A stretch of 64,000 nucleotides of DNA from Rhopalosiphum padi (lineage: Eukaryota > Arthropoda > Insecta > Hemiptera > Aphididae). Below, piece after piece: positions 39,501 to 52,346 of this stretch (the first letter of the stretch is position 1; the number at the start of each line of letters is the position of its first letter). The notes beneath the pieces were generated by a model that saw only the letters and a program-made list of their open reading frames with translations, was not told where the DNA came from and made no database searches. The stretch lies in contig NC_083597.1 in NCBI RefSeq assembly GCF_020882245.1, positions 63,714,152 to 63,778,151 of the forward strand. The letters are read 5' to 3'. The position numbers and the translations under genes are program-made.

Positions 39501-41290
39501 TTTATCAGTTCATCACCAATATTGAATATACACACTACGATGCAGTGTGAATGTGTAATAGTATACGTCATAATCATAATACATAGACATAATAACATAC
39601 AAAATATATTCACTTGATCAGCGCCAGCGGGAGGTTTTGCGGGCCCGGGGCAGATTTTTTTTATGGGCCTTAGAAAATTTTTTTCGTAAGGCAAAAAAAA
39701 ATTTCTTAGCACATCCTAGTACTTACTCAATGACATTTTTTTCTATTTTACATAACTTACCTAAAAATATTTTTATTTATGTACACAATTGAACAAAGTA
39801 TTAAACGTACACTTTTCAATATGTATTTATTTTTCAAAGCATTAAACTACAATTATTATTTTGCTCCTCATATACACTATTAGATATATTTTTCATATTA
39901 AAATAAAAAACTAAATAAATAATTTGTATTAAATGTTTAAGTACCTACAGTAAATACAAGTTTAATGTTGGTCCACTACTCTGCTCGTTTTTCCAAAAAT
40001 TTTGATTTAAAATCGTATAAAAGAAATATTTTTAAAAACTTTACTGTTTTATAAAATAGTATATGTTTCCGTAGTGTAGCTGTGTAAGAATAATTTAATT
40101 ATGTATTTTTAGAGATCATAATATTAATGTACCTACAAGTAAATTGCATAGGTATTATTTAATATTATTATTATTTTTTCATAGACAATTGTTATAATGA
40201 CATACTTATCTATTTACTAGCAAAGTACAAATCACGAGTAGATATAACTAATATAAGTACTTATATTATGATAAAAATACACTTACCTACATCATGCATG
40301 ACCCAAATAACATTCAGTCCTATATAATTATTTAACATGAATATTTTTGTTTTTAAATTACTTACAATTATTTATTTTAATTGGGCCTTTCTTTTTCTTT
40401 TAAAATATGTAAAGTTTAGGTAGTTACTTATATAGAATGTTTTTTTAGTAAATAGTAGGTAATATCAATAAATATAGGTATAGATATAAATATTTTGACT
40501 GAAAAAATGTCATTATTTTCTTTGAAATTCTTGCTTGGACGGTAATTGACAATAATTATACTTTTAAAATGAGAAAGTTTACTTTTACTGTATAGCCGAT
40601 TTGAATTCAATCAATTTAATAAATTATTGTAGACAGTAGATAACTTTACCTATACGAAAAAAAAATTAGGCGAAAGAGGTGGACAAATTTAACTTAAAAA
40701 ACAGTTATAAAATAAAATTATACATATGTGACTTTTCGATATTTTTAAATTTCTGTAAAAACAACTTCGAAGGAAGATTGGAACGCACGAGGACTGTTCA
40801 AATTGTAGGCATATAGTCATATAGATCGAAAATGCTATGAAGGTTGAAGTTAAAATGCAGAATAATTTATAAATTTTTGTTGTTTTTTCAAACTATTAAA
40901 AACAAAAAATTGTGTAACGTTATCTACAATGAAACTTTAATAACTGTTGTTCGTGCAATGCGAGAAAATTTTTTTTATTGTATTTTAAGTAATTAAAATC
41001 ATAGTACCAAATTTCCACCTAGATATGACTCGTAAACTACATAAATAGGTAAATATTTAATAATAATAGTATTTAAACTTAACTAAATAGTGCATAATTA
41101 GATAGAGACTTAGTATACTAATAATTTATCATTGAAATTGTGTTTTTATTATAGTTATTGTCTTATTGATTTATAATATTATAATATTTTAACCATATTA
41201 TAATAACCATATAATGATATAAATGTGAATTTGAGTGTTTTTTGGCAATAGCTAACCTTTGAAACTATTAATGGACCGATTTAAATAAAA
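36532..41290. other. Gene-poor AT-rich intergenic DNA with transposon fragments
   Basis: Short GC-rich scraps at about 36545-36630 (AGCCAGGCGGGGCCTGGG) and 39620-39665 (GCGGGCCCGGGGCAG) look like fragments of dispersed repeats. Several short open stretches (for example 37004-37264 and 37548-37820) have no recognisable similarity. No gene can be supported. Confidence 0.35.
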
Positions 41291-41709
41291 TTGATTGATA
41301 CGGCACAGACTCATCATACACTCAAAACGATCATTATCATGGCCAACGTTGGATTGACTTTTCATGGCAACCCCAGCCTGAATTGTCCCCCCAAGCGCGC
41401 CTGTCTAGGCCACGCTTCCCGGGCGGTCCCACGTACCGACGCCACTTATTCGAGCGGACTGGTCGTGATACACCGTACCTCATCCCATTATTGTTTTACC
41501 CCAATAAACACCAACGTTTGTCCAGAGGTCTTGTTCCATCAACCCAATACAAGGTCGGAGAAAATGTGCCTTCTATTTTAAAAACACGTGGCAGTTGCCT
41601 TAGGACCAGGCGTTATATCCAATCCGTCGCAGGCGGATTGCCCATCTTGGTCGGATTCAGTCACTATTTCATATATTATAATGTAATTATTTTTTTATGT
41701 AAAATGTAG
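41291..41709 (+). pseudogene. Unidentified GC-richer coding-like block (possible retrocopy)
   Basis: About 400 bp of GC-richer sequence sits in a strongly AT-rich surrounding. Two overlapping plus-strand frames are open. One continues from about 41303 to 41709, with codons such as WIDFSWQPQPELS and later QYKVGENVPSILKTRG. The other starts MANVGLTFHGNPSLN at 41340. No intron-like interruption is visible, and the composition changes abruptly near 41660. I do not recognise the protein. It may be a decayed processed copy or an exon of an unrecognised gene; the minus strand is also possible. Confidence 0.3.
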
Positions 41710-41756
41710 TTTTAAAAATATATAGTATAGAATGTTTATATATTCACATTAGCTTC

Positions 41757-42010
41757 AATGATGTCTCTACAAAACAAAAAAATGGAAACTTTTATTTTGT
41801 ACTTAGTTCAGATGTATATTGATGAAGATGGATCGTATCCTCCAACAATGAGGGCTCAGCATCATCGTCAACTTGAAAAACAGCCAACGTTTGTGAATCG
41901 TACCATTCGAATATTTTTATAGTACTCACCCATCTTTAATATTGATGAATGCCTTAAACAATTTTCAAATCAAAGTGAACATACAAATTCAGTCACGAAA
42001 TAAAATAAAG
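41757..42010 (+). pseudogene. Possible MULE-type transposase fragment
   Basis: The plus strand reads MYIDEDGSYPPTM, then after decay YSPIFNIDECLKQFSNQSE, ending in a stop-broken frame. This resembles the region after the catalytic core of insect FLYWCH/MULE transposases, where a YPP.MW segment precedes HPSIF..ID.LK..Q. In-frame stops show it is non-functional. Resemblance is from memory of the family and weak. Confidence 0.35.
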
Positions 42011-43279
42011 TAAATAAAAACTTTAATGCCAAAAATAATGAAACAATTATAGACTTTAAAGACCAATTCATTGTTCCGTTCAGTATCTAGAAAAGATTCT
42101 TTAAGTTTTTTTAAATTATTTATATTATTTTTATTATTTACTATAATTTATACAATTGGACTTTTAAACGAAATTAAAGTATATATTAAATTTAAAAAAA
42201 ATGTAATAATGTTCAAATTATAAGGTATAAATGAAGTTATTAAAGACTCAAGAGAGTTAATATTTATCATACAGGTAGTACTGAAATGTCTGAAATAGAC
42301 CCGAAAGAGTTAACCGTTTATCATCGGGAAAGTCTATACGTCTTTAATATCAAGCAAATTTTCAAAAACTTTGTTCCACCTACGTTTTTAACATAGAAAT
42401 ACATCGACACTTTGGATTGATTTAAACTTAAAATACAAACATTAATTTGTTAAGTAAATATTGTTGACACTATTAAACTATTAAACAATAATGAATTTGT
42501 GGGTTCATAATAATAATATCCAACGGCATTAGGAAGACACGCGCATAGGCAACATAATATACTCGACAATCGTGTATACTGTATAATATTATATAATTTA
42601 CATGAATCATACGTCGGTAACATTCGCGGGTACAATACGGATAACAATACAAATATAAAATTAACAACTACGAACATATTAGTATATTACCATTCATTGT
42701 AGAATAGTGGACTATTCAATAGACCAATAGAATAGCGTATTCAATAACCAATGCTATAAGCTATTACGTATAAAATGTAAATACTCATATAAAATAAAAC
42801 GTTTCATTTGTTTACTATATCTCTTGACTCTTGTTAACTTTAGTTTTATTGTGTAAAATATGGCGTTTCGTGTATATCTACATGTTACAAATACAATGAT
42901 ATTAATTTTTTTTATTAAATTATAAAATAATTGTGAATTTATTTAGCACATTGAGTTATTATTAGGATATAATTATATTATGTTTTAAGTACTATATTAT
43001 AATGCATGTCAAATAGACATTATTGAAGATGTCACTAATTGTATATTGGTATACCTGACACTCACTAATTTCCATAAATAAAAATGAATAACATCTATTT
43101 TAAACAATTGTTTTAATTATTTTAGGTATTATTTAAAGTTTAGATATATTGAGATTAACCTATCACCGTATACTAAATATAAATGGATATTTTTTTGACC
43201 TTTAGTAATAGTCACAATATAATAAGTTGAGTGTATAATTTTTAATAAGTTATTAGTTAATAAGCACCAATAATCATTT
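42011..43279. other. Intergenic sequence downstream of P450
   Basis: This is AT-rich and includes the presumed 3' UTR of the P450. Only short chance open stretches are present. Confidence 0.35.
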
Positions 43280-46200
43280 TTAAATCGATTGAAAACGCAA
43301 CCAAATTCCATTTTTTGTGACCAATATGGGTAAACCGTTTCGAAATTTAAGCGGATATTCAGTTTTTTCACATGGTAAAACTCGAAACGTCGTCAATAGT
43401 TGTGAAAGAACCATTTTCATTTCCAATTCAGCAAATCGTTTTCCTATTTAATGACATAAATATAAATATATGTAATAATAACTATAAAATGTTTGAAACT
43501 TTAAACAGAGTATTTTTACATGCATTGTATTACTAAATATATTTACCTATACAAAATCGTGGTCCGTCGCCAAACGGTAAGTAAGTAGTAGACGGCCGTT
43601 TAGCCTTTTCTTCTGGAGAAAACCTTTCCGGATCAAATGTATACGGATCGGGGTAATATTTTGGATCATGATGAATACTATGTAAGGGTATCATGACCTT
43701 AGTCCCCTTTTCAATAACCAAAGACTCGCCTGGCACGTGGTATGTATTCACTGTTTCTCTGAATAACGCGCTGGTTACTCCGTACATACGCCCTGTTTCT
43801 AAATTATATAAAATCGAAAGTTTGAAAATATTATATTATATCCATTGTATAGAGCCAATTAAAAAAAAATAGTTAATTTCGTTTAAAATAAATTTGTTTA
43901 TCGTTGTTGTCACTGTGCGTCTGTACCTACATGTTTACATATTATGCGTAATATATTGGTTAATCAATTTTTAATTATTAGAGGTTGGCTATGGGGCTTA
44001 GCATTATACATATAAATATAACTAAAGACCGAATTTTGCATAAAATGCATGTTGCTATTTTCAACATGATATAGTACATGAAGTCAACGAGTGTCTATGA
44101 AACATTACCAACTGCAGATTAAATATCAACATTTTATACTGCATATTTTTGCATATTATGACATTAGTGTATGTGTTCTGCATATTTTTGCACATTTTAA
44201 CAAAGATACACCCAACCGTTTAAAAAGGTGTCAAACAAAAACAAAAAGATTATAGATACGTTAATATACCTATCAAATATTTTACGTTTCAAGCATATCT
44301 GGGCGCTAAATTCCCTTAGAAGTTGAAGCAAAAGCAAACAGCATTAAAAATTGAAAATAAATTTTAGATAAATTAAATGTGAAAACTGATTGTGCTTATA
44401 TTATAGCAAATTTTTTATGTATCGTTGAAAGCATAAAAAAGCTTGAAAACTTTAATTTGTTACTTTGTAGACACTAGACTCGTTAAACATTTTAAAACAA
44501 GTGGAAAATTCTGCAATGAACTTCCTACAAGTGTAAATAGTACAATAAAATTAAAATAACATTTAAAAATGTTTTCAATTAAATTAAAAGACTAATGGTT
44601 TTTAAAGAAATTTCGAAAATACTTCAAGGTGACAGACGAAAGTGTTAATTTCAACGATTTTTCTGTTCCAAATTAATCCCTAACCGGATGTATTAGCCAA
44701 TTTTAAATATGCACTAATAACCAATGTGGCAATGTTGAACGCCGTTTTTCATCTTACAAGTACATCGTACTTGTAAATCGTAATATTCACCTGCCAATAC
44801 CATATCAGTGTAATGGAGATCCAATAAATAATCATTGCTCATTTTTCCATGTTCTTTCGACTTTGAATTCATCTCATCACGCATTTTGTCCTGGATGTAT
44901 TGGTTTAGCGCCAACTGATACAAACAGAAACTCAACGTAGAAGACACGGGTTCAAAACCGGCAAGAAACATTAGGATCGAATTTGCAACAATGTCCTGTT
45001 CGGTAAATCCATCTGAAATAAATAATAAATAAAGATCAAAACACCGTGTCTTTTACAATAATATAGAGAAAAGTAATTATACGTTATCAATAGGTTGTCC
45101 AAGTAGATCAAAGATAATAATCTATAATAACAATATGCCATTTTCTTTTTATATTTTTTAAATATTTCAAGTGAAAAAAATATTCCATTGACCATTAACT
45201 CACTATATGATTTATAATTAAATAATTTATTAGATATGTTATACTAGGGTATTTTTGGTGCAGAAAAATATTTACTGAATTAAAAATGACATTGGATTAA
45301 AATACCTATATTGTTAATTTATTATTATTTTTGTGTAATATGATAAAATTGTCAGATAATCGGTAGAATAAGTATACAATGTAAGTATTAATTTTACTTT
45401 CTTCTGTCGAATTCAACACCAATTGTTTTCTTGCTTCTATCAAGCTCTGTGCCACGTCATGTCTGACTATGCCGTTAGCCTCCCTATACCTGATGACCTC
45501 GTTTAATGCCGACTCGTAAAACGCCGAAGCTTCGGGCGAAAACTCAGAGATTCCCAACAGTTTTGTCAATCTTGGCGACGTCAGTGACAACATTTGGGTG
45601 AAAAGAATCCTAAAATTTGTTTGGATTATTTGTTTTCCGTATTTGCGAAAATCTGAATCGTTGTTCTTGACAGTGTCTAATTTCAAACCGAAAGCACATG
45701 TCCCGATGACGTCTGTCGAGTATTTACTCATGATCTCCTTGACTTCGATCTGATCGTTTTCCTTTATTTTGGTCGCGATGAACCGCATCAACTCATCGCT
45801 GCACGCCACTATCTGGTTGTGGGTCATTTTTAACTTACCAGACGAGAATCCCGGGCTCAATTTCTGTCTCATTATTTTCCATTTGGGACCACACAAAAAG
45901 AACAGTCCGTTCGCTAGTATGTTTGTCGACGGGTCCTTGTGGAAGCCGCGGTCTGCGAAATTCGGGAAATCTTTGATCAGTATGGTGTTGATGAGCTCGG
46001 GGTCACGGATCATCAGGAATGGCGTTTTCATTTGATAAAAACCACAATATTTCTCGCCAGCAAACCGTTTGTAAATTCCGTCGAATGTCTCCACCTGGTG
46101 TTCGATCGCTGCTATCATTTTGAACGTGTTACCGATTAACGGCCACGGTGGCACATGGGGAACATTTAATTCTCGCCATTTTCCGTACGTGTTGGTTGAA

Positions 46201-46289
46201 TAATAGTAAACTATTGCCAATACTGCAACAGCAACGCCGACAACCGTTGAAGATTCAAACAGATAATTGATGATATCACTCGAAATCAT
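43280..46289 (-). CDS. Cytochrome P450, CYP6-like (CYP3 clan)
   Basis: This is an ER-anchored haem monooxygenase of the insect detoxification type. Four exons (45398-46289, 44791-45012, 43547-43798 and 43280-43443) total 1,530 nt and give 509 aa, normal for CYP6. Motifs in order: an N-terminal hydrophobic anchor followed by VPHVPPWPLIGN, WKIMR in helix C, AGFEPVSST in helix I, ETGR (ExxR of helix K, formed across the exon 2/3 junction), FDPERF (PERF) and the haem loop FGDGPRFCIG with its Cys ligand, completed by GKRFAELEMK in exon 4. The ATG at 46289 is chosen because translation from it gives the membrane anchor; an earlier TTG is not a start. All key residues are present except that helix I has Pro where AGxET normally has Thr. 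CYP subfamily is not assigned. Confidence 0.93.
44100..44788 (+). pseudogene. Degenerate hAT-type transposase in P450 intron 2
   Basis: On the strand opposite to the P450, the last 60 bp (about 44728-44780) read NVERRFSSYKYIVLVNR, matching the C-terminal dimerisation block (VERSFS.YK) of hAT-like transposases. An upstream fragment KYALITNV lies in another frame, as the family places it just before that block. The region before it (44300-44650) is dotted with stops, and the stretch at 44100-44220 has TGCATATTTTTGCA repeats shared with the remnant near 57.2-57.9 kb. It is a dead element whose end abuts the exon 2 splice donor. Confidence 0.65.
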
Positions 46290-49200
46290 TATGATGATAA
46301 GTAACAATATTACGTTGGTGATAAATTATTATAATATTCGTTGCCAAATTCACTGCAACCGTGCAGGTCACAACATGCGTATGCGTCGATTACTGCCGTG
46401 TATACTTAGTGTACTGAGTATAGTAACTCAATCGTATGCAGTCACTGAGGCAGGTTCAAATTGTACCAAAACTTACTGATGTACCTACAGTCTACACTAT
46501 TGCGCTTACGATTATTATCATTTTTCATTTATGTATAATATTAGTATCTACACACGAAGACTTCTTTATGCGCATAAATAGAAGGGGTATAAACAAATTA
46601 TTGTATCTTTCGTAGGTGTATTTGTTTCGAGGTCAACTTGTTTGTTACTTGTTATACCTACGTCATTCGAATATGTATAAGATAAGTTTAATTTTAGACA
46701 TAAGACAAATGAAGATTATACCCTATGTATAATTACAGGCTACAAACTGCGTGAGTGCCGTGAGTAATATAATATAAACTATTGTATGTATAATTTATCA
46801 ATTTTTAATGATTGGACGCCTTTTTTTCTATATGGCTGTGCGAATGGTTGATGTGCCTGGAAAGACTCCTATAGACTATAACTACATCAAAAATATATCA
46901 TTAATGTCGATTACAATTTAAATTCATGGCTGTACATGTAGTATGTTTCAATATAAACTATAATATAAAGTACATTACAATATAATATACATTACACACT
47001 AATACAATATAATATTTTTGTTTATATTTAAGTTAAAGACCCAAATGTTTGTATAATAATCGAAGTATGAACATTAATCATGGTATTCTGATTTTAATAG
47101 TAAACAACAATAATAAAAATAATATAATAATATAAAATAACTACTGTGATTTAACATCAAAAATATTAATAAAAAATATATCTAAAAAGTAAAAAACAGA
47201 CCTCAACAAATTTCAAAACTGAAAAATTATTAGTTTCAAAATTAAATTCATTATTATCTAATTTTAATTTTGTGTTAAGAAAACTATGTTTTTTAGTATC
47301 AAGTATGGTTAAAATAATGCATTTTTTAATACAAATTCACAGCATTAATTATTATAATAATTGAATGTATTAATTCTCACAAAATGTTCTTTTTCGGTTT
47401 CTTTGATTTTTCATTTATTGTTAAGTAATATAACACTAAACATTGCTGCAATAATATCAACGGAATCCACCTTATACTATGATTACAAATTTCAATAGTT
47501 AAGAGTGTAATAATAATTTAAAAATTATAAATGTATTATATTTTATTAATCATAGTAATATATGTACGTGAATTTTATACGTTAGGTCGTTATATTAAGA
47601 TTACATTGACAAACTCCAGTTACGGAGTATTATGAATTAAGCCCGTGAAATATACACAAAATAAATATTATTCAGATATTTGGAAGATTTAATTTTTAGC
47701 ATCACACAGATAAGTACTATAAATTTCATATTTATATAATATTTATGTAAATAAAATATAGGTTAAGTGCGTATAATTATTAATATTCAACATCGATAAC
47801 ATTACCATACTATAAAATCTCGTGTTTTTTTCTAAACTTTTTAGCTGGACAATAATAATTGCGTACAATTTAGATATTAAACGGATATAATATTGTTTAT
47901 TTATGTTTTTAATAGCATTTTAGTGTGGACACATAGGTTATAGTGTTATAGATACATACTTAATAAATATTCAACATAATCTTAGATTTCAACTAAATTA
48001 GTCACTAATGGTGTATATTCCAATATATAGAATGACTCATAATTATCGTTTTAGATTAAAGCCATTTTCCCCCAATAAAGAATAAAATAATAATAATATC
48101 TCCAATATGTTCTTAAGACTTAAGTCATATTATATATTTTTTGCAAAAATATTAAGTACCTATAAGTTATTATCTAACAATTATATTGTTTTAATGACAT
48201 TTTTAAATTTAACCGCAGATCCGTGACCTGGCAACCGATACAACGAATAATAGTCATGATTTCCTTTACAGCTATGTTACTCTCCCTTCATAATACGGAT
48301 ATTCTGTTTACAACTCTACAAACCAAACTATTTTAATATTTTGAAAAATTGGGTACAATTTTAGACAAAAAATATGTTTGGAAGATAATATAGATACTAT
48401 ATTTTTTTATGGAGGAAAATCAACAAACATTGACTGTGGAGTAAATCGGCGTATCTCATACTCGTATTTGAAGGACCCATCTCAGGAGTTCTTTTTTTTT
48501 ATTTTTGTGTGTCATCAAATTACGGCTTAAAGTGGCTTTTTTCTTTATTATAACCCAATTATTACGGTCTATATTATATAGTGTATTATATAAGATAATA
48601 CTTTTTTCAGTTGTTACTAAAACTAAATTAACATATTAATTGCGTCTTACGTATTTTAATGTAAATAGAATGCAGCAAATTTACACGAGCTAACAGTATT
48701 CGACGCAAAAAGAGTTTTCTTTTCTATAAAAAATAAAAAAAAAACCAGATAAACTGCAAGATTTAAAAACAAAACATATCTGATCTATACTAATCAGTCA
48801 ACATCAATGAAATCGAATTCTTTCTTATTATTGAAATGGATATAATGGTCTACCAATAATATCGACTCAAAATGACAACGTGTAGCAGTGTAGGTATATG
48901 ACTTAAATAATAATTAAAAAATAAAAAAAACTTCTTTACGAACGAGTGTAGATGAAATGAAAATTAATATAATATTTTGCGCTGGTTATATGATATTATT
49001 AATAACTGTGTCTTAGATTTGCGCATATTACACAACCCACCACGCATAACATGAAATTGTATCCTATATATTATGTCATTTTAATTTATATGTGAGTAGG
49101 TATACTCCATTTATTGTTTTATGTCAAGTTGTGCGTATTAAAAACACTTATTTTTCAATTTTCAGTACAAGAATCGTATAGGATACTTAATTTATTTATT

Positions 49201-49600
49201 AATATATAGTTGTGTTTTTATTATAATTCACCTATAGTAAACGCAAACAATTTTTAATTTTGCGTATGACCTCGTTTTACGATACTTTTTTCAAAAACAA
49301 CACAGAAAACTTAATTTTGTATTTAATTTTATAGGTACCTAGCTATATTTGTATTTAATATATTTTAACCAAACCTTGCAGAGGAAAAATGTCTAAAAAA
49401 TAGTATGCTACTATTACTTTTTTTTATTTTTGTGTTTACTCTTTACTCTTCGGGGATATTATTATCTTTTTAAACAATTAAAATAATAATGAATAATATA
49501 AATATAATATTAAAAAAAAAAAATTACCGCACATATTACGAAACACCGATGAGATTTTGTTGAAATCATTTATCCACTGGTCACATTAATATATATTTAT
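46290..49600. other. P450 upstream region and AT-rich intergenic DNA
   Basis: The first few hundred bases before 46600 are the likely P450 promoter. No TATA box could be assigned with confidence. The rest is AT-rich with no supported gene or repeat unit. Confidence 0.35.
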
Positions 49601-51300
49601 ACATATTTATCTCCTTGACTGAAAATTGCCACGAGCACTTTAACGTGCGTTTTGACCTTTAACGTACGGGTATACGGCGAACGGAAGTATTAGTTTGCGA
49701 CGACGGCTAATGCACGTGTAAATTACTGCGGACAGGACTTTGCCGTCGGAATTCGAAGACGTAAAAGAGGTAAAGGTAGTCTGCGGACAGCCACCGCACA
49801 GGTCCTGAATCCTGATACTGTGTAACCATTGTCCTGTCGGTAATGCTGTCTGTATACGGTCGCCGCCGATCTCATGCACCTACACCGGCTGCACCGTACC
49901 CGGAAACAGCAGCTGAGTCGTCGACACTGCTGACATTTTTATTCTAAGCAACTCACACACCGTACCGTCTTTGCCATAAATACGTCGTCGCTAACGTAGT
50001 CATCACTATTGGGTCCGAGTCGTGGTCCGCGTGTGTACCAATAGCCGCTGTATGGTCCGTCACGCTGCGATAGCGATAGCCACCGTGATAGTGTCGCGGT
50101 AATCGAAACATAGGACAATCAAAAAGAAGCGGAAATCCAAACGGCTTCAAGTGTACATCGCCATCATTCTATTAATGTACTTATGTGTGACCAATAAAAT
50201 AATAATCATAACGATTATTACGACTGCATAATATCACACATGTGCGTCGTTACACTCCAAACGTCGATAACGATATTGTTAACCGCGTGTCATACTTCAT
50301 AGTAATCGTTAGTTTATTATAATGATTTCATTTTTGTTGTATATTAAATTTGCAGATTTCTCTAACGGCGGTGACAGATCTGTTCCGTATGCCCATAAGC
50401 GAATTGTTAAAGTGCATCACGAGGTCTGCTTATGCGCACAGTCAACACGAACATTCAATATCCGGTCTATCCCATTATCATATATTTTGCGTAGAATATA
50501 AATAAACGATGCCAGATATACCTAATACCTGTACAATCATAGACATGCACACGGCGGAAAATATAAATTATATATATATAAAAACAAAACCATGTATCGT
50601 TTTGGTGCGTAAAATTCACAGCTACCCAACGATGTACCATTACTCGTTTTGCAGGCGTTCGTATTGCTTTTTCATTACCAATATACCGATCGTTTGTGCG
50701 TCGGCCGAGTTTTTTTTATCGTTGACACATCAGTTTTGTTGTCAATACGACCCTTATATGCACTTTTTCCGGACGACAACCTCAGCCTTCAGGCCTATAA
50801 TATGAATGTGCTTCGTTACAACCGTGACGTAATATTATATATAGTATTATTGTCAATCAGTAGCCGATATATTAATATGTTTGTGGCTCGTCTTGGTTAT
50901 CGGTACAGGCCATCGACATTCGATGGTTTTGTGTTCAATGGTTGCAACCCACTGCCATTAATTCGTTTTTATGGTATACCGAGCGCGGGCGGATGCGGTC
51001 GTTGTAAGCCGTGGTGTTCACGATGCATGAGAGAGACGAGTAAGCCGTCTCGTGCCGACAGTCGATTGTATAAAATCACCACAGATGTACTCGGATATTA
51101 GTCCACACAGCTACCGCTTGTATGTTGTGGAAACCCATTCTAATAGGAGTGAAATAAGTATGCCGTTACACGAATATCGTCGTATTTCCATAAACGCGTG
51201 TGTATAAACGTATGATTTAACGGTCGGTCACTCCATTACAAGGTGCAGTTATTGATATGAATTCGATCTCGGTATACATTTCCTTTAGTTGTGTTCTCGC
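49601..51300. other. CpG-rich islands without recognised gene
   Basis: Positions 49620-50170 and 50340-51240 are clearly richer in G+C and CpG than the surrounding DNA. Open stretches occur on both strands, the longest being 150 codons on the plus strand (50649-51101, beginning at TTG), but none shows a domain or convincing splice structure. It may be a promoter or first-exon region of a gene outside the window, or a noncoding transcript. Confidence 0.3.
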
Positions 51301-51777
51301 GGGATATGCATATTGAGGGGATCATATCCATCCCAGTTTAGACTAATTTTTAGATCAAAATCCTAACTACAATCCTACTGGTCTATGAAAAGTAAAAAAT
51401 TGTTTTACCTATATTAGCGAGTATTAACTTTAGCGCCCACATCTCCATGTAAATTGATATTTTCGGGGGAAAGGACTGTTTTGCGAATTTTAAATGTTCG
51501 CAGAAACATCAAATAGTATACATTCTACTAATTTAACCTATAATCATAATTTTATAATTTAAAATTATAAAGAAATTTTAACATTTAACGGATCAGACAG
51601 ATTTGATATATTTTAGTAGTCTGAAACTGAACAATGAAGTGTTGATTATCATAATTAACTTATTTATTTTCCAAAAACAACCAACAATAATCGTTGATTA
51701 GAATTAATGTAATGTGAATAAATGCTTAAATGACTATAATTAAAAGTATATGTACTGTAATTAATATCTTGATTATT

Positions 51778-52012
51778 AAGTGTTTTTGGCGCGCAAAATG
51801 AATCTGCAACTCATCTAACAACGCGTGTAAAGTTTCGGAGTTCAAAAATAAATCGTTCACCGCGAAAATTTGCATAAAAGTTTATTTCAAAAAAGTGGCT
51901 TTTAGTGGAATTAGGTGTTAAATTTCTGAATATTAATGATTTTATTGATATAAAAATAATGTCTGATGGTCCCTTACGCACACTACAACGTTTTTAGAGG
52001 AATCTCGAGAAC
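51778..52012. repeat. Diverged tandem duplication, copy A
   Basis: Shared words in the same order with copy B: AAGTGTTTTTGG, GTGTAAAGTTTCGGA, TCACCGCGAAAATTTGCATA, TTCAAAAAAGTGG, GGTCCCTTA and ACAACGTTT with TAGAGG. The period is about 337 bp. Confidence 0.8.
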
Positions 52013-52114
52013 TCTACCATCTTAAAAACATGACTATTTGGTTTTTTTAGGTGAAAACGGTAAAAAGTGACAGCAGGGGCCATAATAATGAAAAAAAAAA
52101 AAATCCCAATTACT

Positions 52115-52346
52115 AAGTGTTTTTGGGCGTAAAATATTTTGGATATATTTCTAATGACTTGTGTAAAGTTTCGGATTTCAAAAATAAATCTTTCACCGCG
52201 AAAATTTGCATACGAGTTTTTTTCAAAAAAGTGGTTTTAGCGTACTTAGGTGCTTAATATTTGGTTTACGAGATTTTTTTGGTATAGAAAGAAAGCAGGA
52301 CGGTCCCTTATGCACGTTACAACGTTTCTAGAGGCATCGCGAGTAC
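52115..52346. repeat. Diverged tandem duplication, copy B
   Basis: Second unit in direct orientation, matching copy A across about 230 bp with scattered substitutions and small indels. The two copies are separated by about 100 bp of AT-rich sequence. Neither has a coding frame. Confidence 0.8.

Noticed and set aside
45769..46139. Plus-strand open frames opposite P450 exon 1
   Set aside because: Antisense shadows of the P450 coding exon.
50649..51101. 150-codon plus-strand open frame
   Set aside because: It starts at TTG, has no recognisable motif or splice context, and lies in a CpG-rich stretch where chance open frames are long on both strands.
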